Shown here in pieces: positions 24,197 to 32,012 of a stretch of 58,036 bases of DNA. The stretch is from Elusimicrobiota bacterium (GTDB lineage Bacteria > CG03 > SLGR01 > JAFGSA01). The stretch spans positions 1 to 58,036 of the forward strand of contig JAFGSA010000013.1 of NCBI GenBank assembly GCA_016934855.1, in the 5' to 3' direction. A program made the translations under genes and the position numbers. The notes below the pieces were generated by a model. That model was given only the letters and a program-made list of their open reading frames with translations, ran no database searches and was not told the origin of the DNA. How positions within the stretch are numbered: position 1 is the stretch's first letter; each line of letters opens with the position of its first letter.

Positions 24197-24676
24197 TTAC
24201 TTGATATTTATGTCTATCTGTTTGGGCTTGGCTTCCTCTTTTTTCGGGAGCGTTATCTTCAGTACCCCGTTCTTGTAGGAAGCATCTATCTTGCCCGCGT
24301 CGACGTCAGCCGGCAGGCTGACCGCTCGCTGGAATGATCCGTAGACGCATTCCCTGTGATAATAACCCTTGTCTTTATCCTCTTTCTCATCTTCCTGTTT
24401 TTTCTCGCCCTTTATTACGAGATAGTTGTCTTCCAGGGTTATCTTTACGTCGTCTTTCTCCATGCCGGGAAGCTCGGCTTTTACAACCAGCTTGTCCTTC
24501 CTGTTCTGTACATCGATCGACGGCGCCCAGCTGTAACTCGCGGGAAGTGTCCCCCTGTTCTCATCAGGCCATTGCGAGAACGAGAGATTGAAGAGCTTGT
24601 TCATGTCCTGATGAAGGTTCTCCAGATCCCTGAAGGGATCCCATCCGTAACTTTTTTTCCAAGGAATCATTGCCAT
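24197..24676 (-). CDS. Small heat shock protein, Hsp20 family (second copy)
   Basis: The 159-residue chaperone has a more typical sequence than the first: WDPFRDLENLHQ at the N-terminus, an alpha-crystallin domain with KAELPGMEKDDVKI, LVIKGEKKQE, SLPADVD and YKNGVLKITLPK (FxNGVLxxxxPK motif). The start is chosen at 24676 (MAMIPW), 8 nt after AGGAGGTG; an ATG at 24682 is too close to the ribosome site. As an ATP-independent holdase it protects cytoplasmic proteins. Confidence 0.95.
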   Translation of the reverse strand: MAMIPWKKSYGWDPFRDLENLHQDMNKLFNLSFSQWPDENRGTLPASYSWAPSIDVQNRKDKLVVKAELPGMEKDDVKITLEDNYLVIKGEKKQEDEKEDKDKGYYHRECVYGSFQRAVSLPADVDAGKIDASYKNGVLKITLPKKEEAKPKQIDINIK

Positions 24677-24776
24677 AATCATTCACCTCCTGTTGATTTA
24701 TCCCATATGACAGTGACTTATTTTCTGTTTATTTAGATGCAGGAACATCTGAAAAGTTTCAGCCTGCGTAATATGC

Positions 24777-25208
24777 CTATACGGCGCAGAGGACCTGCCT
24801 CATCACTGTAAGGTCCGGTACCACGGAGACAGCCGAAGATACAGTCTCGTATGCGCGGTGTCTGCGGACGGATAAAACCAGTGTCTTCACAAAGCTTCTT
24901 ACTGCAGCGGTTATAGCCGAACCGTAATCCGATCCGGGCAGCGCCAGAGAAGCGGCGCCGGCCGGGAAGCTCAGAATATGTCCGATGAACTCTTTAGCGG
25001 GGCGCTTATCCTTTCCGCCCGGGTGCCGCCGGCCGGATGTGTCGTTTGTCAGACCGTTTCCTTCGCGGTCCGGAGACCGGCTGAAAATATTTTCGGCCAT
25101 GCAGCCGGGCAGTGTTTCGGGAAGTACCGTCGCATCGGAAAAAGTGCATGCGGATATGTATATTGCCGCCGCCAGGATCAGCGTCCTGGCGCTGCGAGCC
25201 GCTTTCAT
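24777..25208 (-). CDS. Doubtful small lipoprotein gene
   Basis: The frame from 25208 gives 143 residues with an N-terminal signal-like segment and a lipobox-like ISAC (about residue 21). The rest is mixed, with a moderately hydrophobic helix and a basic end, and matches no family. The composition is less regular than in sure genes, and overlapping frames exist on the other strand. It may be spurious. No clear promoter was seen; 25209-25386 holds nothing else recognised. Confidence 0.35.
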   Translation of the reverse strand: MKAARSARTLILAAAIYISACTFSDATVLPETLPGCMAENIFSRSPDREGNGLTNDTSGRRHPGGKDKRPAKEFIGHILSFPAGAASLALPGSDYGSAITAAVRSFVKTLVLSVRRHRAYETVSSAVSVVPDLTVMRQVLCAV

Positions 25209-25386
25209 GCGATATTCGGAAAAGTGTATAATCTTCCTGTTCATGTTGGATAATTAGATGACAGGAAGTAAAATAGGATTCGGAGAGGCCGGGACCGTTG
25301 CGGGGCCGGGTTTTTTTACGGATAAGCTGTGCTATATATGCCTGGTAGAATTTATGCTTTGTATTACGGGAAAGGCAGGCGGCCGC

Positions 25387-26151
25387 TCAGGTTTCCAGGC
25401 TTATTATGCCCCACCTTTTTCTTATCTGCTGTTCTATCTTGCCCAGCACCGCCCTGTCGACTGTTATCCCTACGGCGACTATCAGTATCATCACCGCAAG
25501 GACCTGTTTCATGTCGTTGAGCTCCCTGCCCATCATCAGAAGATGCCCCAGCCCCAGGCTGACGAAGAGCATCTCTCCCGCCATCAGCGAGCGCCAGGCG
25601 AAAGCCCAGCCCAGCTTCATCCCCGTGACTATTGACGGGAGAGCGGCGGGAAGTATGACGGTCAGGTATCTCCTGGGACCTTTCGCGCCCATAGTGGAGG
25701 CGACCTTCAGGTATATCGGGGGTATATTCTTGATGCCGTCATCGGTCGCCAGAGCGATAGAAAACGCCGCACCCATTATAACTACGAAAAGTATGGCTTT
25801 TTCGCTGAGACCGAACCACAGTAGTCCTATGGGCAGCCAGCATATGCTGGGCAAGGTCCTTATCCCGAGAAGAAGAGGGCCCGCCATGTCGTCCAGCACC
25901 TTGAAACTGCCCAGCAAAAGCCCCAGAACCACGCCCAATACCAGCGAGACCGAATATCCCAGGAGTATCCTTTTCAGGCTTACAAGCAGGCCTATTATGA
26001 AGGTCTTGTCGTATATGCCTTTTACCAGGGCCGAGAAAACACCTGCCGGTGACGGGAAGAGGTAATCCGGCCATATGGAAGCCCTGAAAAGGAGCTCCCA
26101 GAGAACCAGTATGAAAGCGTAGAACATTATATTTCGGAATCTCTTATTCAT
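25387..26151 (-). CDS. ABC importer permease, SsuC/TauC type
   Basis: The 254-residue inner-membrane protein has six predicted helices. The EAA-like cytoplasmic loop WRSLMAGEMLFVSLGLGHLL (about residues 186-205) docks to the ATPase. This is the BPD_transp_1 family of nitrate, sulfonate, taurine and thiamine-precursor importers. It overlaps the ATPase gene by 8 nt and is the last gene of the operon. Confidence 0.92.
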   Translation of the reverse strand: MNKRFRNIMFYAFILVLWELLFRASIWPDYLFPSPAGVFSALVKGIYDKTFIIGLLVSLKRILLGYSVSLVLGVVLGLLLGSFKVLDDMAGPLLLGIRTLPSICWLPIGLLWFGLSEKAILFVVIMGAAFSIALATDDGIKNIPPIYLKVASTMGAKGPRRYLTVILPAALPSIVTGMKLGWAFAWRSLMAGEMLFVSLGLGHLLMMGRELNDMKQVLAVMILIVAVGITVDRAVLGKIEQQIRKRWGIISLET

Positions 26152-26926
26152 TGTCCGTTTCCGACCTCATGGCCAGGTCTATCTCGTCTTTTATCTCCTG
26201 CCTGATACTGTTGGTAATTCCGGCCAGCCGGAGGTCGTTTATGGACCTGGGCCTGGGGAGGTCTATCCTGAACTCTTTCTTTATCCGCCCGGGAGCGGCC
26301 GTAAATACCAGCACCCTGTCGCCCAGGAACACTGCCTCCCTGATGTTATGCGTCACGAATACCACGGTCTTCCCGGTTATCATCCATATTTTCTGGAGCA
26401 GGTCCTGCAAAAGCTCGCGCGTCTGCGCGTCGAGGGAGCTGAAAGGTTCGTCCATCAGCAGGACAGTGGGGTTGAGCACCAGGGCCCTGGCAAGAGCCAC
26501 CCGCTGCTTCATTCCCCCGGAGAGCGTGTGGATGTAGGAGTCCCTGAACCTGAACAGGTTGACCATCCTGAGGAATTCTTCGGCAAGGGGCCTGATCTTA
26601 TCCCTGGGGAATTTCTTGTTCTTCAGCCCGAACTCCACGTTGTTTATGACATTCATCCAGGGAAGGAGAGCGTCCTGCTGGAATATCAGCACCCTGTCAG
26701 GTCCGGGCAAGCTGATCCGGCTGTCTTTAACCGCCGCGTACCCGCCGCTGTCGGGCTTTTCCAGCCCGGCTATTATGTTGAGGACCGTTGTTTTTCCGCA
26801 TCCCGAGGGACCCAGAAGACAGACCATCTCTCCTTTTTCGACATCAAGATTTATGTTCTCCAGGGCCTTTACCGGCCCGTCTTTTATGCAGAAAGTCTTG
26901 GAAATGTCTTTCAGCGCGAGTTCCAT
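26144..26926 (-). CDS. ABC importer ATPase, SsuB/TauB type
   Basis: The 260-residue ATPase has Walker A GPSGCGKTT, a Q-loop in IFQQDALLPWMNV, signature LSGGMKQRVALARAL, Walker B VLLMDEPFSSLD and the switch His in FVTHNIREAV. It drives uptake through the SsuC-type permease. Its start lies 2 nt after the binding-protein gene. Confidence 0.94.
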   Translation of the reverse strand: MELALKDISKTFCIKDGPVKALENINLDVEKGEMVCLLGPSGCGKTTVLNIIAGLEKPDSGGYAAVKDSRISLPGPDRVLIFQQDALLPWMNVINNVEFGLKNKKFPRDKIRPLAEEFLRMVNLFRFRDSYIHTLSGGMKQRVALARALVLNPTVLLMDEPFSSLDAQTRELLQDLLQKIWMITGKTVVFVTHNIREAVFLGDRVLVFTAAPGRIKKEFRIDLPRPRSINDLRLAGITNSIRQEIKDEIDLAMRSETDNE

Positions 26927-26928
26927 GT

Positions 26929-27948
26929 CTATTTTACCGTCCTTTTTTCCGCAAGCACCTTGTTGAGAAGGGTCAGGTCATATATTCCGGAGAGGTCCGG
27001 TTTAGCGTCTCCGAGAAATCCCGATTCAAACGCCCATTCGGCCGAAGTCATCAGGGATTTTTGTACGGGATCCCAGGTCAATGATGTCCTGGAGAACGCG
27101 TCTTCGAGGACATCCGGTGCAAGCTCCTTGCCTGTAATTATGCCCAGCTCCCGCCTGATAAGGTTCCTCGCTTCCTGCGGATTGTCGTTTATCCAGCGTG
27201 TAATATCGATATGGGCTCTTATCCATTTTTCGACCAGGTCGGGATGGGCGTCCAGGAATTCCTTCCTTACTATCACGTGTGCGGTCACGAATTTTCCTTC
27301 CGGCCAGATATCCCTCTCGTCCAGGAAAAGCCTGCCGTTACCTTCCTTGATAAGGCGCGCTACCCAGGGTTCCTTTGTCCAGGCGGCGTCTATCTCTTTC
27401 TTGATAAAAAGCGTCAGCTGGTCGGGGTTCCTTACGGGGATCACGCCGACCGTTCCTCCTTTTTCGGAGACCTCGAATCCCTGCTGCCTGAGCCAGGCGC
27501 GGCAGGCTACGTCCTGCGTATTTCCGAGCTGAGGCGTAGCGATCTTCCTGTTATTGAGATCCTGTATGCGGTTGATGCCGGAATCCTTTCTGACAACAAG
27601 CCCGGCGCCCCCGCTGGAAGCGCCGCAGACTATCCTCAGCGCTCTTCCCCCGGATTTAATATAGCCGTTTATCGCCGGGTTGGGGCCTATATATCCTATA
27701 TCTACTTCGCCGGCAAAAAGCGCCTCGATAGCCGAGGGCCCGGCATTGAATATCTTCCAGTCTATATTGACGTCCGGCCCCAGCTCTTTTCCGAAAGTGC
27801 CTCTTGCTTTTCCCGCCAGCGCGGCCGAATGCACTATGTCGGGAAAATGCCAGGCTCTTACGGTGATCTTACCCGGCGGCAGTTTTTCACCGCCGCAGCC
27901 GGATATGATGAGTGCAAGAGGCAGCAATATGGATGTTCTTATGTTCAT
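26929..27948 (-). CDS. ABC importer substrate-binding lipoprotein, SsuA/NMT1 type
   Basis: The 339-residue protein has a lipoprotein signal (lipobox ISGC, C18) and the NMT1/SsuA-like fold: AGEVDIGYIGPNPAINGY, the ligand-lobe entry for sulfonate/nitrate-type ligands, followed by RKIATPQLGNTQD and a second lobe ending near residue 310. Ligands in the family include alkanesulfonates, taurine, nitrate and thiamine precursors; the sequence alone does not choose. Confidence 0.9.
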   Translation of the reverse strand: MNIRTSILLPLALIISGCGGEKLPPGKITVRAWHFPDIVHSAALAGKARGTFGKELGPDVNIDWKIFNAGPSAIEALFAGEVDIGYIGPNPAINGYIKSGGRALRIVCGASSGGAGLVVRKDSGINRIQDLNNRKIATPQLGNTQDVACRAWLRQQGFEVSEKGGTVGVIPVRNPDQLTLFIKKEIDAAWTKEPWVARLIKEGNGRLFLDERDIWPEGKFVTAHVIVRKEFLDAHPDLVEKWIRAHIDITRWINDNPQEARNLIRRELGIITGKELAPDVLEDAFSRTSLTWDPVQKSLMTSAEWAFESGFLGDAKPDLSGIYDLTLLNKVLAEKRTVK

Positions 27949-27958
27949 TATATTTTCC

Positions 27959-28621
27959 TTATAGAGCTATTTTAAGGTTCGTGCCCGCTACATTCGTATT
28001 GTCCCAGTCTCCGGCTGCCTTTTTACTGTCGAGAAGATAGAATATTTCCAGGCTCGTGCCGCTGAACAGGTCTTTTCCGATCCCCGCGCCGACACGGTTC
28101 TCCTTTATCTCGCCCAGGTCCGTGTCATAGAAAAGCTCTTCTTCCAGATACGCAGATGCGGCGTAACCGAAAATGCCGAGATTCTTCCTGGCCTTCAGCC
28201 TGTTCCTGTAAACATACGTTTCCTTATCCAGGCTGTATTCCAGGCGGTTGCGCTGGCTGAAGCGCAAGCCGGTGATTTTCCAGCTGAATTCTCCGTCGAA
28301 AATCAGGATGTCTTCGCATTCCCAGGATCCCCCGGATTTCTTGTTCTTATAGGAATATAGCAGGCTTGTGCCGAAAAAAGCGGCTGCTTTTAGAGTGATT
28401 CCCGCATCGGTTTTATTATATGTGTATTCGGAGATGCCATCGGTCAACCTGAATTCCGGCCTGACGCAGAAAGAGAGCCGGTCGGAGGCTTTTACCGACA
28501 GGTCGTATTTGCTCCAGTATTCGGAATCGGCACAGGAAGCCGGGGCAGTAAGCGCTGCCGCGAGCATGAGGAAAATCGCCGGTATAATCCAGTTTTTTTG
28601 AGGCCCGGGATAAGTATTCAT
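27959..28621 (-). CDS. DUF2490 outer-membrane beta-barrel protein
   Basis: The 220-residue protein has a signal peptide (about 1-31) and then the DUF2490 pattern: WSKYDLSVKASDRLSFCVRP, alternating strands rich in Tyr/Arg, FSQRNRLEYSLD, and an end on Leu. It is probably an outer-membrane barrel of unknown role. Being first in an operon with an ABC importer suggests it passes the ligand through the outer membrane (inference). Confidence 0.8.
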   Translation of the reverse strand: MNTYPGPQKNWIIPAIFLMLAAALTAPASCADSEYWSKYDLSVKASDRLSFCVRPEFRLTDGISEYTYNKTDAGITLKAAAFFGTSLLYSYKNKKSGGSWECEDILIFDGEFSWKITGLRFSQRNRLEYSLDKETYVYRNRLKARKNLGIFGYAASAYLEEELFYDTDLGEIKENRVGAGIGKDLFSGTSLEIFYLLDSKKAAGDWDNTNVAGTNLKIAL

Positions 28622-28661
28622 AATTTAAAAACCTCCATTTAGTATAACTAATTGACCTACA

Positions 28662-28693
28662 ATAAGTATAACTTATAAGACTACATAAGTCAA
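28662..28693 (-). promoter_or_regulatory. Strong sigma-70 promoter with ATAAGT operators
   Basis: On the minus strand TTGACT (28688-28693), a 17-nt spacer and TATACT (28665-28670) form a near-consensus promoter for the DUF2490-ABC operon. The 6-3-6 palindrome ATAAGT-ATA-ACTTAT (28662-28676) covers the -10, and a further ATAAGT is at 28685-28690 over the -35. The repeated half-sites look like operators, probably for the ribbon-helix-helix protein encoded next door (inference). Confidence 0.75.
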
Positions 28694-28813
28694 TGGCAGA
28701 TAGATCCGATGCCGCGTATTATTGAGAATAAGCGGCATGGCGAAATATTATGATACTTATAGGTTTGAAGCATAAAGGGGAACATGGGCAGGTTCGCAGG
28801 TAACGGCAGTCTA

Positions 28814-29026
28814 TCAGATGTAGCCCAGTTTTTCCAGCCTCTTGCGTATCTGTTCTATTTCTTTCTTGGTGAGCGCAGAATCTTCCTGGACCGCCCCGCT
28901 TGCGGCAATATCTCTCATGACATATATTATGAAATCGGTAACGGAACTGAAACCAGTACCTTTTATCCGGTCTTTAAGGGAATTGTACAGCGTTTTGGGT
29001 ATCTTAATGGTCGCTTTGTCAGGCAT
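28814..29026 (-). CDS. Ribbon-helix-helix (CopG/Arc-type) DNA-binding protein
   Basis: The 70-residue protein has an N-terminal beta-strand ATIKIPKTLYNSLKDRI, then helix-helix SSVTDFIIYVMRDIAA. This is the RHH fold that binds short palindromes as a dimer of dimers. The C-terminal 25 residues are a charged helix (KKEIEQIRKRLEKLG). The ribosome site CGGAGGTAAC is good. It is upstream of the ABC operon, whose promoter holds repeated ATAAGT half-sites. No toxin partner is visible, so it is more likely a metabolic repressor than an antitoxin. Confidence 0.8.
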   Translation of the reverse strand: MPDKATIKIPKTLYNSLKDRIKGTGFSSVTDFIIYVMRDIAASGAVQEDSALTKKEIEQIRKRLEKLGYI

Positions 29027-29060
29027 TTGTTACCTCCGATCAGCCTGGAATTCTATAGAT

Positions 29061-29089
29061 ACGATATTCTACTTTTATGTTTTTGTCAA
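29061..29089 (-). promoter_or_regulatory. Likely sigma-70 promoter of the RHH gene
   Basis: On the minus strand TTGACA (29084-29089, consensus) is followed 17 nt later by TATCGT (29061-29066, four of six), 35 nt ahead of the RHH start codon at 29026. Confidence 0.55.
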
Positions 29090-29147
29090 TAGCCCGCAGA
29101 TCATCCGCCTGTGGAATTGCCGTGGAAAATTTTCTACAATAACTTGC

Positions 29148-30842
29148 ATGATAAAGGATGCTAAACTGAAAAAATGGTTCGAGTCGCAAAAAGACAGGGA
29201 AAATAACGAACTGCTGAAGATACTGGGAGTCGAGTACGCCCACCTTATCCTGGATAACGGGGATGACCTGTATGTCACGGCATACGGGCTTCCTTTTATG
29301 GAGAACCTCCGGCCCGAGAACTACTGGCTGGATAAAGAGTGGTTCGGGAAGAATTCATCAAAACTGTCCGGCACAAGTTCGCTGTACAAGGTCAGAACCA
29401 AGACTGTAAACGGAAGATACAGGGATATCGTAATGAAATGGAACAGGATGGGGCAGGATGTGCCCGGTGTGGATGAGTCCAGCGACCTGCTCGACGCGGA
29501 GTTCAACAGCCCGTTCGAAGAGTTCTCCATGGTCATGGAACTGAGGGAGTCCATATACGGTGCCGGCGAAAAGATCGCGCTCCAGAAACCGCTTGCGATA
29601 TATGTCCCTAAAGACCAGGCAGATCCTTCCATGCTGGGCAGGAAGGAATACAAGATGAAAGAAAAGATAAGGCTCCACAAGGAAGTGTCTTTGGATATAT
29701 GCCGGTCGTACGCCATGATATACGAATGGGTAAAGGGAATAGATATAACGCAGGCTTATACGGGAAATGCGCTCAAGGAGATGTATCTTCAGCATCTTAC
29801 TCACAGGGCTGACAGGGATTTCAGGAAAATGGGTTTTATAGTCAGGGACAGGAAGCCCCATCACGTGATAGTGAAGCCTACCAGAAACGGAGGATTCCTT
29901 AAGAATAAGAAGGGCGAATTTCTTTTCGGCGTGGTGGATTACGAGCTGCTCGAAAGGCTGCCTCACCGCGATCTGCTGGTCAAGAAAATAAGGAGGGCCG
30001 ATTATCTCAAAAGACAGAGGGACAGGTTCAGGATAAAAGACGACAAGTATCATCCGAATCTCTATAACGTTAATATCTTCGGCGTAGACTATATATACGG
30101 TCACGTCGAAAGCACAAAGGGAAGACTGTGGGTCGTGGGAAAAGACCCGTACCTGTTCGATTATTTCCTGCCCGAAAGATGGGAGCATACTCAGCGGGTA
30201 AAGATATCCGTATCCAACAGGATGTATCATACGATGACAAAGGATAATATACATATCGTATGGAAGGTCTCAAATATGGGCATCGTGCCGGATATGGACC
30301 CGATAAATGAAGTCGAGAACAGAATACTCAGATTCGGATATAACAGCCCCTTTGAGGAAGTGGCGCTGGCGATTGAACTGAGCGGCAGGGGGATAGCAAC
30401 CACGTATCCCAGGGCCATATACATGAGAGGGAGTATCAGCGAAGACAGGGAAATAACCGACGAGAGCAGGTTTGAACTGCATAAGTCGGTGAAAATGCCG
30501 GACGGGACGATACTGCTGGAGAGGGAGCATGAATATATAATCATCTGGGGTTACTGGAACGGGCCCGACGAAAAACTGGCAAGGATAGACGGGGATTACT
30601 ACGAGGGCATAGACATGCTTAAGGCGCTGAGAGACAGGATAATAACCGACGACGAATACATCAACCTGCTTAATACCGCGAAGAAAAGGCTGCTTGGTGT
30701 GGGCGTGGAAGACCTTAATCTCAGGGGAAACCATATCATTATATCCCTTAACGGCAAGGGGGAACTGGTGAGAGACGAAAAAGGAGACCCGGAATTGAGG
30801 CTGTGCAATTTCGAGTTTTTAAGAAGAAAAAGCAAGAGATAA
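29148..30842 (+). CDS. Unknown protein of two tandemly duplicated halves
   Basis: The ATG at 29148 gives a 564-residue protein; the frame is open further upstream but there runs over the RHH gene and its promoter. The two halves, offset about 280 residues, are recognisably the same: IVMKW..MGQDVPGV..(A)EFNSPFEEF..MEL in the first against IVWKV..MGIVPDM..FGYNSPFEEV..IEL in the second, then P(L/R)AIY(V/M), a shared LHK(E/S)V, and an end DRKPHHVIVKP..GEFLFGVVDYELLERL against LRGNHIIISL..DPELRLCNFEFLRRK. The H-V-I-V plus V-D-Y-E-L-L arrangement of the first half recalls the catalytic loop and DFG-like Asp of kinase-fold proteins, but no Gly loop is clear. No signal or TM segment. The role is unknown. 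Confidence 0.8.
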   Translation: MIKDAKLKKWFESQKDRENNELLKILGVEYAHLILDNGDDLYVTAYGLPFMENLRPENYWLDKEWFGKNSSKLSGTSSLYKVRTKTVNGRYRDIVMKWNRMGQDVPGVDESSDLLDAEFNSPFEEFSMVMELRESIYGAGEKIALQKPLAIYVPKDQADPSMLGRKEYKMKEKIRLHKEVSLDICRSYAMIYEWVKGIDITQAYTGNALKEMYLQHLTHRADRDFRKMGFIVRDRKPHHVIVKPTRNGGFLKNKKGEFLFGVVDYELLERLPHRDLLVKKIRRADYLKRQRDRFRIKDDKYHPNLYNVNIFGVDYIYGHVESTKGRLWVVGKDPYLFDYFLPERWEHTQRVKISVSNRMYHTMTKDNIHIVWKVSNMGIVPDMDPINEVENRILRFGYNSPFEEVALAIELSGRGIATTYPRAIYMRGSISEDREITDESRFELHKSVKMPDGTILLEREHEYIIIWGYWNGPDEKLARIDGDYYEGIDMLKALRDRIITDDEYINLLNTAKKRLLGVGVEDLNLRGNHIIISLNGKGELVRDEKGDPELRLCNFEFLRRKSKR

Positions 30843-30852
30843 AAAATATTAA

Positions 30853-30897
30853 GCCGGGGATATAGGGGGGTATATATCCCCGGCTCGTTTCTCTTTA
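30853..30897. terminator. Hairpin terminator between convergent genes
   Basis: AGCCGGGGATATA (30853-30865) pairs perfectly with TATATCCCCGGCT (30874-30886), 13 bp around an 8-nt loop, followed by a pyrimidine-rich run to 30897. It can end both the duplicated-unit gene and the minus-strand Spy-like gene. Confidence 0.85.
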
Positions 30898-30907
30898 GAT
30901 AACCTGT

Positions 30908-31447
30908 CTATTTATCCTGCTGCATCCTGTTGCCGCGCATCATCATACCTCCCTGCATCATCCCGCCTCCGGGACAGCTGTCTTTGCTTGGGCGCATCCT
31001 TTCGCATTCCGATCTCCAGAGATTTTTCAGCTTTTCTTTCTGCTTGTCCGTCAGCGTGTCTTTCAACTTTGCGCCGGCGGCTATAGCGGCCTTTGTCCTG
31101 GATTTCTTTAATTCGTATTTGCTGTCGACCAGTTTGTTTACTTTTTCTAAATCAACCGGATCTTCGTAGAGGAGGGAATTAATATCGATATCCAGTATCT
31201 CTATCTCCGCGTTCTTCTTTATCGACTCTTTCCTGTAGCTGTGTTTGATTCCTTTGAGTTCATCAAGCTGTTTGTCTGTGATCTCAAGGTCTTCCTGATT
31301 GTCATATATGAGATCGATCTTCTTCATCAGCTTATCCCCAGGACTGACCCTGCAGGCCCCGCCCATATCAGCCCGGGCGTAAGAACCGGCCAGAAGAATG
31401 ACAGCCGCAATGCCCGGTATAAACGTGAGTTTATAGTGTTTTTTCAT
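30908..31447 (-). CDS. Spy/CpxP-like periplasmic protein
   Basis: The 179-residue protein has a signal peptide (about 1-26) and an all-helical middle with LEITDKQLDELKGIK and a closing LTDKQKEKLKNLW, the LTxxQ-type repeats of Spy/CpxP/CnrX proteins. The C-terminus is rich in Met and Gly (MMQGGMMMRGNRMQQ), a Met-rich tail typical of copper-binding partners. It may be a periplasmic chaperone or metal-sensing protein; no sigma factor or two-component partner is adjacent. The ribosome site AAAAGGAGG is strong. Confidence 0.78.
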   Translation of the reverse strand: MKKHYKLTFIPGIAAVILLAGSYARADMGGACRVSPGDKLMKKIDLIYDNQEDLEITDKQLDELKGIKHSYRKESIKKNAEIEILDIDINSLLYEDPVDLEKVNKLVDSKYELKKSRTKAAIAAGAKLKDTLTDKQKEKLKNLWRSECERMRPSKDSCPGGGMMQGGMMMRGNRMQQDK

Positions 31448-31544
31448 AAAAACCTCCTTTTGTTTTTATGTATGTTAGATGCAGGTGCCGGGATGAAGGA
31501 TTCGGCTGAAAGGCCGAGGACCGCTTATGAGATGGTTAAATGAT

Positions 31545-31573
31545 TTTGCATTTAAACAATTATAAAATATAAT
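31545..31573 (+). promoter_or_regulatory. Likely sigma-70 promoter for the zinc-ribbon/patatin pair
   Basis: TTTGCA (31545-31550, four of six), a 17-nt spacer and consensus TATAAT (31568-31573). The mRNA would have a leader of about 140 nt. The 275-nt gap 31448-31722 holds, besides this promoter, one small hairpin (TCGGC...GCCGA) at about 31502-31517 and no gene. Confidence 0.55.
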
Positions 31574-31722
31574 GTATACATTGATCCGGGTCTTTATGAA
31601 TAAGTTATTTCAGGACGGACTTTCGGGCCTGATATCCCCAAGATGCCTACGTGCCTGGTCCCGGGAGAAATCCGCATTGTAAATGTTCCGATAAGCCGGT
31701 AAAAATGTGCCGGAGAGGGTTT

Positions 31723-32010
31723 ATGAACAAAAATGATTATATGATCGACTGCCCGTGCTGCGGAGCGAAGATATGGATAGACAAAGAGACGGGAGGTATA
31801 CTCAGGTCTACCTCGCCGGAGAAGGATAAACAGGATTTTAACGGTCTTCTTGCAAAACACAGAAAACACGAAGCGGGACTCAAGGACGCGTTTGCCAAGG
31901 CATTTGCCGAAGAGCAAAAGAGGAAAAAACTCATCGAAAAGAAATTTAAGAACGCCATGGAGAATATAGACGAGCTGGAAGAACCGGGAAAGCCTTCGGC
32001 GGAGGATTGA
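31723..32010 (+). CDS. Small zinc-ribbon-like protein with helical tail
   Basis: The start at 31723 follows GGAGAGGG. The 95-residue product has one CxxC knuckle (DCPCCGAKIWID, residues 10-13) followed by a strand typical of zinc ribbons, then a long charged helix (about 40-90). The second CxxC of a complete ribbon is missing, so metal binding might need a dimer. It ends 2 nt before the patatin gene. Confidence 0.65.
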   Translation: MNKNDYMIDCPCCGAKIWIDKETGGILRSTSPEKDKQDFNGLLAKHRKHEAGLKDAFAKAFAEEQKRKKLIEKKFKNAMENIDELEEPGKPSAED

Positions 32011-32012
32011 GA

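Noticed and set aside
24978..25257. Two short plus-strand frames opposite the doubtful lipoprotein gene
   Set aside because: They overlap each other in different frames, are Cys/Arg-rich without pattern, and have no ribosome site.
26348..27532. 394-codon open frame on the plus strand
   Set aside because: It is antisense to the ABC ATPase and binding-protein genes, whose motifs are clear.
28814..29026. RHH protein as antitoxin of a toxin-antitoxin pair
   Set aside because: No RelE/ParE- or PIN-type toxin gene lies next to it, and the operon promoter beside it has operator-like sites. A metabolic repressor is more likely.
28842..29147. Upstream extension of the duplicated-unit gene to 28842
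   Set aside because: The extra 102 codons overlap the RHH gene and its promoter on the other strand, have no homology-like pattern and no ribosome site. The repeat structure fits a start near 29148.
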